Shown here in pieces: positions 1 to 8,068 of a stretch of 64,000 nucleotides of DNA. The stretch is from contig JAITWK010000015.1 in the NCBI GenBank assembly GCA_031285295.1, positions 1 through 64,000 on the forward strand, in the 5' to 3' direction. Within the stretch, counting starts at the first letter, position 1. Each line of letters starts with the position of its first letter. The stretch comes from Deltaproteobacteria bacterium. Its GTDB lineage: Bacteria; Desulfobacterota; Desulfovibrionia; Desulfovibrionales; Desulfovibrionaceae. Below the pieces are notes generated by a model. The model was not told the origin of the DNA and did not search any database. It was given only the letters and a program-made list of their open reading frames with translations. The position numbers were made by a program, and so were the translations under genes.

Positions 1-50
1 GGGGCTCTGCCCCTGGACCCCGCATAGGAGCTAAGCCCCTATGTACCCAT
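1..50. repeat. Double-hairpin dispersed repeat, copy 1
   Basis: A short GC-rich hairpin (GGGGC, 3-base loop, GCCCC) is followed by a second imperfect hairpin at 23-43 (CATAGGAGC / GCCCCTATG, one mismatch) and then TACCCAT. The same arrangement, with nearly the same sequence, recurs at 18500-18548. Both copies lie directly 3' of a minus-strand gene, here hldD. It is a REP-like element that may act in termination or mRNA 3'-end stability; that role is inferred. The left boundary is cut by the window edge. Confidence 0.6.
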
Positions 51-59
51 TTAGACTGC

Positions 60-1088
60 CTAAATATATTGATCGTCTTTCAACAGATAATTGCGCACAT
101 AATCGGTCACGCCTTCTTCCAGGCTGCGCAATGCAAGCGGCTGCCCGCCAGCTTTAGCAGCCGCAAAAGCGTCAGTCAGCCGCCCCATTTCCGCTTTGGT
201 GTAGTACTGGTACTTGCCGCGCAATGCCTCGGGCATTTCAATATACTCAATATGCGGCTCAAGTTCCATGGCCGCAAACACGGCCTGGGCCAAATCGTTC
301 CAACTGCGGGCAGCACCCGCGCCAAGGTTGAAGACCCCGTTTATTTCCGGGCGCTTGAGCAGATCCGCCAGCACGGCAGCGCAGTCCTTGACGTAGACAA
401 AATCGCGCAACTGCCCGCCATCGGCGTAGTCCGGCAAATAGGATTTGAACAGGCGCACCTTGCCCGTGGCTTTAATCTGCTCCACAGCCTTATGAATCAT
501 GCTGCGCATGTCACCCTTATGATATTCGCCCGGCCCGTAAACATTGAAAAATTTGATGCTGGCTATGGAATCCAGCCTGCCGGTATCAGCCGCCCAGAGG
601 TCGAAAAGATGCTTGGAGTAGCCGTACATGTTCAGGGGGCGCAGCTCGCGCAGGCGAGCGGGATCATCGTCAAAGCCCTGCGCTCCATCGCCGTAAGTAG
701 CGGCTGAACTCGCCTGGAGATAGCGGATACCGCGCCTGAGCGCGTAATCGCAAAGAGTTTTGCTGTATTCCAGATTATTGCGCATCAGGTAATCGGCATC
801 GCACTCGGTGGTGGAGGAACAGGCCCCCAAATGCGCTATGCCTTTAATCTTGAGGCTGGCCCCACCCTTCTTATTGATGGACAGAGCCTCTTCCAGGCTG
901 TCCTCACTGATGTGGCGCAAAAAATCATCCCGGTGCATGTAGGCGAGGTAACCGGCCTTGACCAGATTTTTCCATTTTTCCGTGCTGGCCAGATTATCGA
1001 CCACCAGAATATCGGCAATACCCAGCTCGTTTAGACGCCGGACAAGGGCGCTGCCTATAAAACCCGCGCCGCCGGTTATTATATACAT
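60..1088 (-). CDS. hldD: ADP-L-glycero-D-manno-heptose 6-epimerase
   Basis: This 342-residue short-chain dehydrogenase/reductase-fold enzyme converts ADP-D-glycero-D-manno-heptose to the L-glycero form used to build the LPS inner core in the cytoplasm. The N-terminus carries the NADP-binding glycine motif GGAGFIG (residues 6-12), and the catalytic YGYSK (Y155, K159) is present, as is the family string FFNVYGPGEYHKGDM. The length is normal for HldD/RfaD. An ATG preceded by a G-rich Shine-Dalgarno (AGGGGG) supports the start. It is monocistronic here; the genes upstream on the same strand encode an ABC transporter and look unrelated. The GT9 enzymes at 11.5 kb and 59 kb could use its product. 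Confidence 0.95.
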   Translation of the reverse strand: MYIITGGAGFIGSALVRRLNELGIADILVVDNLASTEKWKNLVKAGYLAYMHRDDFLRHISEDSLEEALSINKKGGASLKIKGIAHLGACSSTTECDADYLMRNNLEYSKTLCDYALRRGIRYLQASSAATYGDGAQGFDDDPARLRELRPLNMYGYSKHLFDLWAADTGRLDSIASIKFFNVYGPGEYHKGDMRSMIHKAVEQIKATGKVRLFKSYLPDYADGGQLRDFVYVKDCAAVLADLLKRPEINGVFNLGAGAARSWNDLAQAVFAAMELEPHIEYIEMPEALRGKYQYYTKAEMGRLTDAFAAAKAGGQPLALRSLEEGVTDYVRNYLLKDDQYI

Positions 1089-1131
1089 ATTTACCCCCTA
1101 CTATGAGGATTACTTCAAATCAGGGTCTTTG

Positions 1132-1206
1132 AGTAGTGGCGGCAGTTTGGATTCAGACAAGGAAAACGAAGCCTGACGCAGTATCAATTCAAACTGACCC
1201 ACTACT
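1132..1206. repeat. Inverted repeat between hldD and the ABC permease
   Basis: The arms 1132-1153 (AGTAGTGG, then CAGTTTGGATT) and 1186-1206 (AATTCAAACTG, then CCACTACT) are complementary over about 20 positions, with two mismatches and one indel around a 32-base spacer. The right arm includes the permease stop codon. The CAGTTTG-ATT unit resembles the multiple terminal repeats of IS21-type elements, so this may be a relic end. It could equally be a terminator or processing hairpin. No transposase is present. Confidence 0.45.
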
Positions 1207-1870
1207 TTGCTTTACCAAAGCCCGGTATATATGCCAACTTCTCCAGCCGGTTCAGCGCCCAGGCGGCCAGGCTGGTCAGAATCAGGTAATAGACGCCGCA
1301 GACCAGAAAAATTTCGGTAAAGCGATAGGTATAAGCGGCAAGTTTCATAGCTTCGGAGGTCAGATCCACGCAGGTGGTCATGTAAGCCAGAGAAGAATAT
1401 TTGATCAGGTAAATGAACTCGTTGCCGCAGCCGGGCAAAGCGCGGCGCAGAGCCTGAGGAATGACGATCGAGACCAGCATGGAAGTCTTGTCGAAGCCCA
1501 AAGCCTGAGCGGCCTTGAGCTGGCCCTGACGAATGGAGAGCAGCGCCCCCCGGATGTATTCCGAATGGTAGGCCGCGCTGCACATAATAAATCCAAGCAC
1601 GGCGGCGGCAAAGCCATCCAGATAAATGCCCAGTTTGGGCAGGGCGTTATAAAGAATGAACAACTGAATAATCAGCGGCACGCCCCGGATCACCGTGGTG
1701 TAGGCATCGCCGATGCGACGCAGCCAGCGTGGGCCAAAAGCACGCAAAGCGCCCAGAACCACCCCGCCGGCAAAACCCAGCAGCATGGAAGGGATGATCA
1801 ACTGAATGGTCACCCACACTCCCCGGTTCAGGGCCGGGAGTATTCTTTCCAGCAAAAAATCTATTTCCAA
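1202..1870 (-). CDS. Polar amino-acid ABC transporter permease (second subunit)
   Basis: This inner-membrane permease belongs to the HisM/GlnP (HAAT) family and pairs with the permease at 2796-3464 and the ATPase at 1935-2783. It shows several hydrophobic helices and the EAA-type cytoplasmic loop (GQLKAAQALGF, then IVIPQALRRALPG) that docks on the ATPase. A longer reading to 2023 is open, but it would overlap the ATPase gene by 89 bases. The TTG at 1870, with GGAG upstream, gives 222 residues, the same as the partner permease, so I chose it. Substrate specificity cannot be read from the permease. No periplasmic binding protein lies in the window. Confidence 0.8.
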   Translation of the reverse strand: MEIDFLLERILPALNRGVWVTIQLIIPSMLLGFAGGVVLGALRAFGPRWLRRIGDAYTTVIRGVPLIIQLFILYNALPKLGIYLDGFAAAVLGFIMCSAAYHSEYIRGALLSIRQGQLKAAQALGFDKTSMLVSIVIPQALRRALPGCGNEFIYLIKYSSLAYMTTCVDLTSEAMKLAAYTYRFTEIFLVCGVYYLILTSLAAWALNRLEKLAYIPGFGKAK

Positions 1871-1934
1871 GACGGCTTTGCTCCAAAAACAAAAATGAAC
1901 TTTTTTTCCAAAAAGGCGCTCGTGGCGATGCTGT

Positions 1935-2783
1935 CTAAAGCTCCAAATCCAAACGGCTGCAAAAATCCAGAGTGCGGGTACCAGACCCGGCGGCCAGCAG
2001 TTCCGCCGGTGATCCGCTTTCAATCACCCGCCCGTGTTCCATAAAAAGGATTTCGTGGGCCAGGGCGCGGGCAAAATCCATCTGGTGCGTAGCCATGAGC
2101 ATGGTCATGCCGCCCTTGGCCAGATAGCGGATAACTTCCAGCACCTCGCCCACCAGTTCCGGGTCCAGGGCCGAAGTAGGCTCGTCCAGCAGCAGCACTT
2201 TCGGGTCCATGGCCAGGGCGCGGGCAAAGGCTACGCGCTGCGTCTGCCCGCCGGAAAGTTCCGCCGGGTAAAGTCTGGCCCGGTTGGCCAGGCCCACGCG
2301 CTCAAGTTCGCTCATGGCCCGCGCCTCCGAATCCTGACGCGACATTCCGCGCACCTTGCGCAGGGCGATAGCCACGTTGTCCAGGGCAGTGAGGTGGTCG
2401 AAGAGGTTGAAATCCTGAAAAATCATGCCCACCTGCTGGCGGAAAAGCCGCAACTCGTGCTTGTTGCGCATATTCAGGCTTTGCCCTTCCAAAAATACCT
2501 GGCCGGTATCCGGCGGAATCAGCCCGTTGATGCACTGCAAAAAAGTACTTTTGCCCGCGCCGGAAGGCCCGATAACCACTTTAAGTTCGCCCCTGGCCAG
2601 AGAAACCGAAACATTGTCCAGAATCAGACGCGATCCGATGCTCTTGCTGATGTTAACGGCAGCCAGGGCCGGATCGCGCCTGGAAGCAGCGGCTTCCTCG
2701 CTCAAAGACTTTGCGGCTGTGGCTTCCGCCGGGGCAAGCTCCGCCGGGCTGTCCGTTGCCTGAAACTGGTTCTCGTTATGCAT
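1935..2783 (-). CDS. Polar amino-acid ABC transporter ATP-binding protein
   Basis: This 282-residue ABC ATPase of the GlnQ/HisP type energises uptake through the two flanking permeases. Walker A is GPSGAGKST, the Q-loop region is QQVGMIFQDFNLF, the signature is LSGGQTQRVAFARA, and Walker B with the D-loop is LLLDEPTSALD; the switch His lies in ATHQMDFA. Compared with the usual 240-250 residues it has an N-terminal extension of about 40 Ala/Glu/Ser-rich residues before the first strand (AAVNISKSIG). The gene sits 12 bases after the first permease. Sequence alone does not reveal the substrate. Confidence 0.92.
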   Translation of the reverse strand: MHNENQFQATDSPAELAPAEATAAKSLSEEAAASRRDPALAAVNISKSIGSRLILDNVSVSLARGELKVVIGPSGAGKSTFLQCINGLIPPDTGQVFLEGQSLNMRNKHELRLFRQQVGMIFQDFNLFDHLTALDNVAIALRKVRGMSRQDSEARAMSELERVGLANRARLYPAELSGGQTQRVAFARALAMDPKVLLLDEPTSALDPELVGEVLEVIRYLAKGGMTMLMATHQMDFARALAHEILFMEHGRVIESGSPAELLAAGSGTRTLDFCSRLDLEL

Positions 2784-2795
2784 ATAATTAACCGC

Positions 2796-3464
2796 CTAAG
2801 CCTTCTGATAGCCGGGGATATGGATTTTTTGCTCCAGGCCGCGCAAAAGCTTCAGGCCAACCAACGTGATTACAAAGTAGATCACTCCGGCCAGCAGGGA
2901 GAAGGCGAAGTGCATGTTGGTGGTGGTGGCCATTTGATGGATGCGGGCCATGGTGTCGGAAGCACCCAGCAGGTAAATCAGGGCGCTATCCTTGAGCAGG
3001 ATGGAAAACTCGTTGGACCAGCCGGGAATGGCCAAGCGCATGGCCTGGGGCAGCACAATAAAGCCGATGCCGTTGGAGTCGCGCAGGCCAAGGGCGCGGG
3101 CCGCCTTGAGCTGCCCTTGCGGAATGGCCTCGATCGCGCCGCGAAAAATCTGCGACTGATAAGCCGCGCTGGTAAGCCCCAGCACGATGCAGGAAGAAGC
3201 CAGGGCCGAAAGCTCGAACAAAGGCCAGAATATGCCGTAAAAAAAGATATACAACTGCACCAGCAGCGGACAGCCGCGAAAAAACCAAACGTAGGTGGAA
3301 ATAAAAAAACGCAACGGCGCGGCACCATAAACCTGACCCACGGCCAGCGGCACGCCAAGCGTCAGCCCGATAAGCAAGGCTACGCTTACGCAGGCCAGAG
3401 TGACCAGACAGCCGCCCAGAATATAGGGCAGGCTCTCGTATATGGTGAAAATAACTTCTTGCAT
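2796..3464 (-). CDS. Polar amino-acid ABC transporter permease (first subunit)
   Basis: This 222-residue HisM/GlnP-family inner-membrane permease is the first gene of a three-gene minus-strand operon (permease, ATPase, permease). The conserved loop reads GQLKAARALGL, then IVLPQAMRLAIPG, the standard ATPase-docking EAA motif of amino-acid importers. About five hydrophobic segments are visible. It is divergent from the DUF456 gene at 3600, so the 135 bases between them should hold both promoters. A substrate-binding lipoprotein is missing from the cluster and must be encoded elsewhere. Confidence 0.9.
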   Translation of the reverse strand: MQEVIFTIYESLPYILGGCLVTLACVSVALLIGLTLGVPLAVGQVYGAAPLRFFISTYVWFFRGCPLLVQLYIFFYGIFWPLFELSALASSCIVLGLTSAAYQSQIFRGAIEAIPQGQLKAARALGLRDSNGIGFIVLPQAMRLAIPGWSNEFSILLKDSALIYLLGASDTMARIHQMATTTNMHFAFSLLAGVIYFVITLVGLKLLRGLEQKIHIPGYQKA

Positions 3465-3599
3465 TTTGTCCGTGTAATTTTTTGCGAGGTCAGCGCGGCA
3501 TAGCCGGAAACATTCTGTTTAGCGGGATATGCGGCAAGGGTAAAGCAAAAAAACCGCAAACTTGCGCACCCAGCACTAATAAGGCATAAAGAACGTCTT

Positions 3600-4106
3600 A
3601 TGACATACATTCTGGCAATACTTTGCATCGCGCTGATGGCGCTCTGCCTGATGCTGCTTTTTCTCGGGCTGCCCGGCAACTGGGTAATTCTGGGGTTGGC
3701 CGCCCTGTGGTCCTATTTTTCGGATGCGGATTTCGGCTGGAAGTTTTTCCTGTTGCTGGCCGGGCTGGCCGCTGTGGGCGAAGTGCTGGAATTTCTGGCC
3801 GGAAGCATTGGGGCCAGGCGCTTTGGCGGCACGCGCAAAGGAAGCTGGGGCGGCATTATCGGCGCTCTTGTTGGCGGCATTGCCTGTGCGCCGCTATTTT
3901 TTGGCTTCGGGGCGCTGCTGGGCGCTTTGAGCGGAGCTTTTGCCGGTTGCTTCATTATAGAAAAAATGCACGGCATGGCCACCGCCAAAGCCGCCAGCGC
4001 GGCCCTGGGCAGCGCGTTAGGCCGTTTTGGCGGCTTTCTGGCCAAATTCGGCATTGGCCTCGGCATGATTTATCTTTCGGCCCAGCAAATTTGGGCTGGC
4101 CTTTAA
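3600..4106 (+). CDS. DUF456 family membrane protein
   Basis: A 168-residue, very hydrophobic, glycine/alanine-rich protein that matches the DUF456 family pattern: an N-terminal helix with FLGLPGNW (about residues 21-28), a central GARRFGGTRKGSWGGIIGAL segment, and further helices towards the C-terminus. The family is inner-membrane and its function is unknown. The glycine-rich central segment resembles small glycine-zipper membrane proteins. It is followed after 61 bases by ftsE, but nothing in the sequence ties it to cell division. Confidence 0.8.
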   Translation: MTYILAILCIALMALCLMLLFLGLPGNWVILGLAALWSYFSDADFGWKFFLLLAGLAAVGEVLEFLAGSIGARRFGGTRKGSWGGIIGALVGGIACAPLFFGFGALLGALSGAFAGCFIIEKMHGMATAKAASAALGSALGRFGGFLAKFGIGLGMIYLSAQQIWAGL

Positions 4107-4167
4107 TTCCTGAACCTATTAGAATTACTTAATTACCTGTTTGCAAAACTGATTTTGAGATGTCCGC

Positions 4168-4935
4168 ATGATTGAAATAAACCATCTCTCGCATAATTTC
4201 GGCCAGCATTGGGCCTTGAAAGACATCTCCTTTCGTTTGAAAAAAGGCGAATTTCTCTTTTTATCCGGCCCTTCCGGCGCGGGAAAAACCACTTTGCTGA
4301 ATCTGCTTTTCGCGGCATTGCCGGTACAGCGCGGCGAAGCCAGAGTGGCCGAGTTCGCCCTGAACAGCATCAAACCGGCGCAGATTCCTTTGCTGCGCCG
4401 TCAGGTAAGCGTGGTCTTTCAGGATTTTCGCATCCTGCCGGAACGCAGCGTCTACGATAACGTGCTGCTCCCCCTGCAAGTGCGCGGCCTGAGCCGGGTG
4501 CATTCGGACCGCCGTGTGCGGGCCGTGGTGCGCGCGCTGGGCCTGGAAAAAAGAAGCAGCCTGCTTTGCGGTGAACTTTCCGGCGGCGAACAGCAGCGCG
4601 TGGCCGTGGCCCGCGCGTTTGTGGTCAACCCGCAAGTACTGCTGGCCGACGAGCCCACCGGCAACCTTGATGCCGAGCTATCCTTTCGCCTGATGGACCT
4701 TTTCAAGCAGTTCCAGGCTTACGGCACCACCATGATCGTGGCCACGCACAGTCAGGAACTGATGCGCCGTCACCCCGAAGCCAAGGTGATCCGGCTGGAG
4801 GATGGCATGATCACCGGGGCTAACTGGCCCGGAGCCACGCTTTATCCCGGCCTGGAGCAAATGATGGAACAGCGCCGCCGCACCGCCCCCCCACAACCGA
4901 AAAGTACGAAACAGCCAGAAGGAGCGGGAAGCTAA
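4168..4935 (+). CDS. ftsE: Cell division ATP-binding protein FtsE
   Basis: This 255-residue ABC ATPase partners FtsX in the septal complex that controls peptidoglycan hydrolases. It has Walker A (GPSGAGKTT, about residues 34-42), the FtsE-typical RRQVSVVFQDFRIL, the signature LSGGEQQRVAVARA, and Walker B with the D-loop (LLADEPTGNLD). It carries a C-terminal tail of about 35 residues rich in Pro/Arg/Gln beyond the usual 220. The stop overlaps the ftsX start by one base (TAATG), a sign of translational coupling. Pairing with an FtsX-type membrane partner distinguishes it from LolD. Confidence 0.93.
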   Translation: MIEINHLSHNFGQHWALKDISFRLKKGEFLFLSGPSGAGKTTLLNLLFAALPVQRGEARVAEFALNSIKPAQIPLLRRQVSVVFQDFRILPERSVYDNVLLPLQVRGLSRVHSDRRVRAVVRALGLEKRSSLLCGELSGGEQQRVAVARAFVVNPQVLLADEPTGNLDAELSFRLMDLFKQFQAYGTTMIVATHSQELMRRHPEAKVIRLEDGMITGANWPGATLYPGLEQMMEQRRRTAPPQPKSTKQPEGAGS

Positions 4936-5840
4936 TGCCGCGCATCATCCTGCGACTTATCGGCCAGGGCATACTCGGCCTCTCCATCAACCCCTGGGCC
5001 CAAATTCTTACACTGACGGCGGTAATCCTCGTTTCTTTTCTGGTCGGGCTTTTCCTTATGGCCGTAACCACGCTGGATCACCAGCTCAGCATGGCCAGCG
5101 GCGAAACCTCCTTCCAGGTTTATTGGCGTCCCGGCCCGGATCAGGCGCAAAGCGACGAAATCAGCAGGCAATGGCAGGAAATTCAGGATATCCCCGGTTT
5201 CCTGCACGGACGCACCTTTACGCCGGAGCAGGCCCTGAAGGAAATGGAAAGCCGCCTGGGCCGCAATTCTACCGTCAAAGACCTGACCTTTATCGCGGAG
5301 AACAATCCTCTGCCGCCCACCGGCCTGTTCGCTTTTTCACCGCCGCAGGATGTTCAGAATCTGGATTACGGAATCTGGATCAAGGATACCAGCCAGAAGC
5401 TTTGGGATTTGCCCGGCGTGGAGCAGGTTTCAGTCACTCCGTTGCGCGATGAACTGGGACAGGCCTGGCGCAAGGTCAACACTTATATCATGCGCCCGGT
5501 CATTGTTTTTCTCACCCTACTGCTCGGGCTGATTATCGGCAACACCGTGCGTCTGGCCCTGCTTTCCAAGTCGCATGAAGTGGAAATTTTGCAACTGGTC
5601 GGCGCGTTCAACTGGTATATAAGGCTGCCTCTGCTCGTTTGCGGCGCGGTACAGGCTCTGGCGGGCAGTGCCATCGCTCTGGTACTGCTGCGCTTCATCC
5701 ATATGCAAATCCGCGATGTACTTATGTTTCCGCCGCTGATGCTGGAAATTCGCTTTCTCACGCCGGAAATGATCCTGCTGATGCTGGCGGTTCCTGCCTT
5801 GATGGGATTGCTGGGCGGCTGGGTTGGCCTAAAAAGATAG
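4935..5840 (+). CDS. ftsX: Cell division protein FtsX
   Basis: A 301-residue inner-membrane protein with FtsX topology: one N-terminal helix (about 15-42), a large extracytoplasmic domain (about 43-190), then three helices including the FtsX/MacB-like core (VIVFLTLLLGLIIGNTVRLA) and the KSHEVEILQLVGA segment that contacts the ATPase. It is translationally coupled to ftsE and transmits FtsE ATP hydrolysis to periplasmic murein hydrolase activators. The stop codon is immediately followed by the structured repeat at 5842-5969. Confidence 0.92.
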   Translation: MPRIILRLIGQGILGLSINPWAQILTLTAVILVSFLVGLFLMAVTTLDHQLSMASGETSFQVYWRPGPDQAQSDEISRQWQEIQDIPGFLHGRTFTPEQALKEMESRLGRNSTVKDLTFIAENNPLPPTGLFAFSPPQDVQNLDYGIWIKDTSQKLWDLPGVEQVSVTPLRDELGQAWRKVNTYIMRPVIVFLTLLLGLIIGNTVRLALLSKSHEVEILQLVGAFNWYIRLPLLVCGAVQALAGSAIALVLLRFIHMQIRDVLMFPPLMLEIRFLTPEMILLMLAVPALMGLLGGWVGLKR

Positions 5841-5841
5841 C

Positions 5842-5969
5842 TACACGCGCGCCTTTTTGCCTCTGGCTGCGTCAGATATCACCTTTTATTTCGTCGAGTA
5901 CCATAAGAGTACACTTCCTCAATAAAAGGCTCATCTTCCTTGCCAGAGAACAAAAATTCATCGCGTGTA
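5842..5969. repeat. Nested palindromic element with conserved core, copy 1
   Basis: Between ftsX and the reductive-activator gene the sequence folds back on itself in nested stems: TACACGCG/CGCGTGTA (5842, 5962), TTTTTG/CAAAAA (5854, 5951), CTCTGG/CCAGAG (5861, 5943) and CCTTTTATT/AATAAAAGG (5882, 5921). Unpaired between them are CTGCGTCA (5867), TTCCTTGC (5936) and the apical GTCGAGTAC-N5-GAGTACACT (5893-5915). The same unpaired motifs recur at 51518-51661, where most stems have different but still complementary sequences. This is seen directly. Whether it acts as RNA (terminator, riboregulator) or as a mobile DNA hairpin is not known. Confidence 0.75.
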
Positions 5970-6003
5970 AATATTATCTGCAACAATACGCTGGAAAAGT
6001 GTC

Positions 6004-7932
6004 TTGATAAAAGTACGTACATTTAACGGCGACTGTTTCGAACTGGAGCCAGTTCCCGGTCAGACTGCCGCGCAACTGGTCTATCTGTCCGGCCTGTTTG
6101 AGGCCCCGGCTCTTTGCAACGGCATTGGCCGCTGCGGACGCTGTCGGATGCGCTTCAGCCGCGAGGGCGACACTCTGAAATTCGGATCCGGCGCGGGGCT
6201 GCGCCCGGAACAGGGAGTAGCCCCGGAAGCGGATGAGCTGGACTTGCAGACCCTCGGCCCCAAAGCGGTCGCCCAGGGTTGGCGCTTGGGCTGCCACCAT
6301 GCCGCCGAAGCCGGGCAAACACTGGAACTGCCCCCGGAAATCCGCAGTCTGCGCAAGCGCTCCCGCAATCGACACGGGCTTTTTGATTCCGGTAATTCGC
6401 CTGACTCACTTGAAAATACCGGTGATCTGCTGGCCGTGGGCAGTGAAATTTTTCGCTTAAAACCCAAATTGCCCACAACAGGAACGCTTGCTCTGGACTT
6501 CGGCAGCACCTCCCTTCACGCTCTCTGGCTGAGCGGCAGCGCTCCGGAGCATGAAAGCCACGCCATGGTCGCGCCCAACCCGCAAATGGGCGCGGGCAGC
6601 GATATCATGTCCCGCCTGGCCTGGGCCGCTGAACCCGCCGGGCGTGAGCAATTATCCCACCTGAGTCTGGACGCAACACGCCGCCTGCTGAACGAAGCTC
6701 CGGCCCAAAGCCGCGAGGTAGTGCTGGCCGCCAACCCGGCCATGGTCTATCTGCTGCTTGGCAAAGATGCCGCCGGACTTGCCCAAGCGCCTTACCGGCT
6801 GGATTACCGGGGCGGCCAATACGAAAATCTTCCCGGCCTGCCGCCCTTTTGGGTCAGCCCGCTCATTTCGCCTTTCATCGGCGGCGATATCAGCGCCGGT
6901 TTCTCCTTTCTGGCCCTTAACAAAGCGTTCAAGCCGGAATATCCTTTTGTTCTGGCGGATCTCGGTACCAATGGCGAACTGTTGCTGGCTCTGGACCGGC
7001 ACACTGCTCTGGCGGCCAGCCTGCCCCTTGGCCCGGCGTTGGAAGGGGGCGGCATGCGGCACGGCGCGGAAGCGCGACCAGAAAACGGCCCCGCAACCGG
7101 CGACGAAGAAGCCACACTGGCGCAGACCGCCGGGATCATCACCAGCTTCAGCCTTTCGCCACATGGACTGACGGCTGTCACCCTGCCGCCGGATACTCTG
7201 CCGCAAGGCATCAGCGGAACCGGCTATATTTCCCTGGCCCACAATTTGCGCAAACTGAATCTGCTGAACAGCGAAGGACACTTTGTCCGGCCTGAACCCG
7301 CGCAGGTTTCGCCTCCGGCCTTTATGAGCCAGGGTACCTCCTTTGCGCCCGCTTTCCCTCGATCCGGACCCCTGGCTGCCGAACTGACCAATTCCCCACT
7401 CGGCCCTCTTTCCAGCCACTTGCCCGGCCCCTTGTTTCAGCTGGCACGGCGATTGGGCGATAATCTGCAACGTCTGCCCAACGGCGAGCCATACTGGCCG
7501 GTTTTCGGAAAAATCGGCATGAGCGCCGGTGATGTTGAAGAGTTGCTGAAAGTAAAAGCCGCTTTCAGCCTCGGCCTGAAACTGCTGCTGAAAAAAGCCG
7601 GTATCCCGCCACGCCCGGCCGGATCACACATGCCCGGCCAGCCAGGCAAAAGTTATAACGGCTTGGCCGCTATTTACCTGGCCGGTTCTCTGGGGCGGCA
7701 TATTGAAAACGCCGCCCTGACCGGACTTGGCTTTGTGCCGGAAAATCTGGGTGGACGCATCAGGCCGGTGGGTAATACCTCGCTGGCCGGAGCCGCCCTG
7801 CTGGCGGGCAGCCCCCAAAAACAGCCTCTGCGCGAAGAACTCTGCCGCTGGGCCGAAGGGGTGGAAACCCTGAATCTGGCCGCCGAGCCGGAATTTCATC
7901 AGATGTTTGCGGCAGAAATGTTTTTCAAATAA
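6004..7932 (+). CDS. ASKHA-domain reductive activator with 2Fe-2S domain (RACo-like)
   Basis: A 642-residue protein. The N-terminal ferredoxin-type domain has 2Fe-2S ligands C38, C44, C47 (CNGIGRCGRC) and C97 (WRLGCHH). A C-terminal ASKHA ATPase-fold domain contains ALDFGSTSLHALW (phosphate-1-like), FIGGDISAGF and ADLGTNGELLLAL. This is the domain order of the RACo/DUF4445 family, which reactivates corrinoid proteins by ATP-coupled one-electron reduction. No corrinoid protein or methyltransferase is nearby, so its client is unknown. The start is a TTG at 6004 with GGAAAAG upstream. A low-complexity insertion lies at about residues 125-150. Confidence 0.85.
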   Translation: MIKVRTFNGDCFELEPVPGQTAAQLVYLSGLFEAPALCNGIGRCGRCRMRFSREGDTLKFGSGAGLRPEQGVAPEADELDLQTLGPKAVAQGWRLGCHHAAEAGQTLELPPEIRSLRKRSRNRHGLFDSGNSPDSLENTGDLLAVGSEIFRLKPKLPTTGTLALDFGSTSLHALWLSGSAPEHESHAMVAPNPQMGAGSDIMSRLAWAAEPAGREQLSHLSLDATRRLLNEAPAQSREVVLAANPAMVYLLLGKDAAGLAQAPYRLDYRGGQYENLPGLPPFWVSPLISPFIGGDISAGFSFLALNKAFKPEYPFVLADLGTNGELLLALDRHTALAASLPLGPALEGGGMRHGAEARPENGPATGDEEATLAQTAGIITSFSLSPHGLTAVTLPPDTLPQGISGTGYISLAHNLRKLNLLNSEGHFVRPEPAQVSPPAFMSQGTSFAPAFPRSGPLAAELTNSPLGPLSSHLPGPLFQLARRLGDNLQRLPNGEPYWPVFGKIGMSAGDVEELLKVKAAFSLGLKLLLKKAGIPPRPAGSHMPGQPGKSYNGLAAIYLAGSLGRHIENAALTGLGFVPENLGGRIRPVGNTSLAGAALLAGSPQKQPLREELCRWAEGVETLNLAAEPEFHQMFAAEMFFK

Positions 7933-7933
7933 A

Positions 7934-7949
7934 GACTGTTTCCAAACAA
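7934..7949. repeat. Possible relic arm of the nested palindromic element
   Basis: Just after the stop codon of the activator gene, GACTGTTTCCAAACAA matches 14 of 16 bases of the outer right arm of the element at 51646-51661 (reverse complement). The conserved core motifs are absent here, so this could be a decayed copy or chance. The rest of the 136-base gap to the next start holds nothing else that I recognise. Confidence 0.3.
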
Positions 7950-8068
7950 TTCTTAAAATTATTTCTTTATAAACCATTCCCGGTTTCATCATTTGCGCGG
8001 TTTCCTGGTTGCGCCGCAACCACAAAAAGCTTAGTGTCGCGCCACATTTCATTCAGCAAGAGTTAATT

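Noticed and set aside
1871..2023. Longer start for the second ABC permease
   Set aside because: It would overlap the ATPase gene by 89 bases and add a non-homologous Trp/Arg-rich leader; the TTG at 1870 gives the family length.
2034..3503. Plus-strand open frame of about 489 codons across the ABC transporter
   Set aside because: Antisense to the ATPase and permease genes; the minus-strand proteins have clear Walker and EAA motifs.
8000..8014. Second sigma-54 promoter (GG-N10-GC) before the EPSPS-like gene
   Set aside because: The -24 half reads CGGTTTC instead of TGGCAC; only the minimal GG/GC spacing matches.
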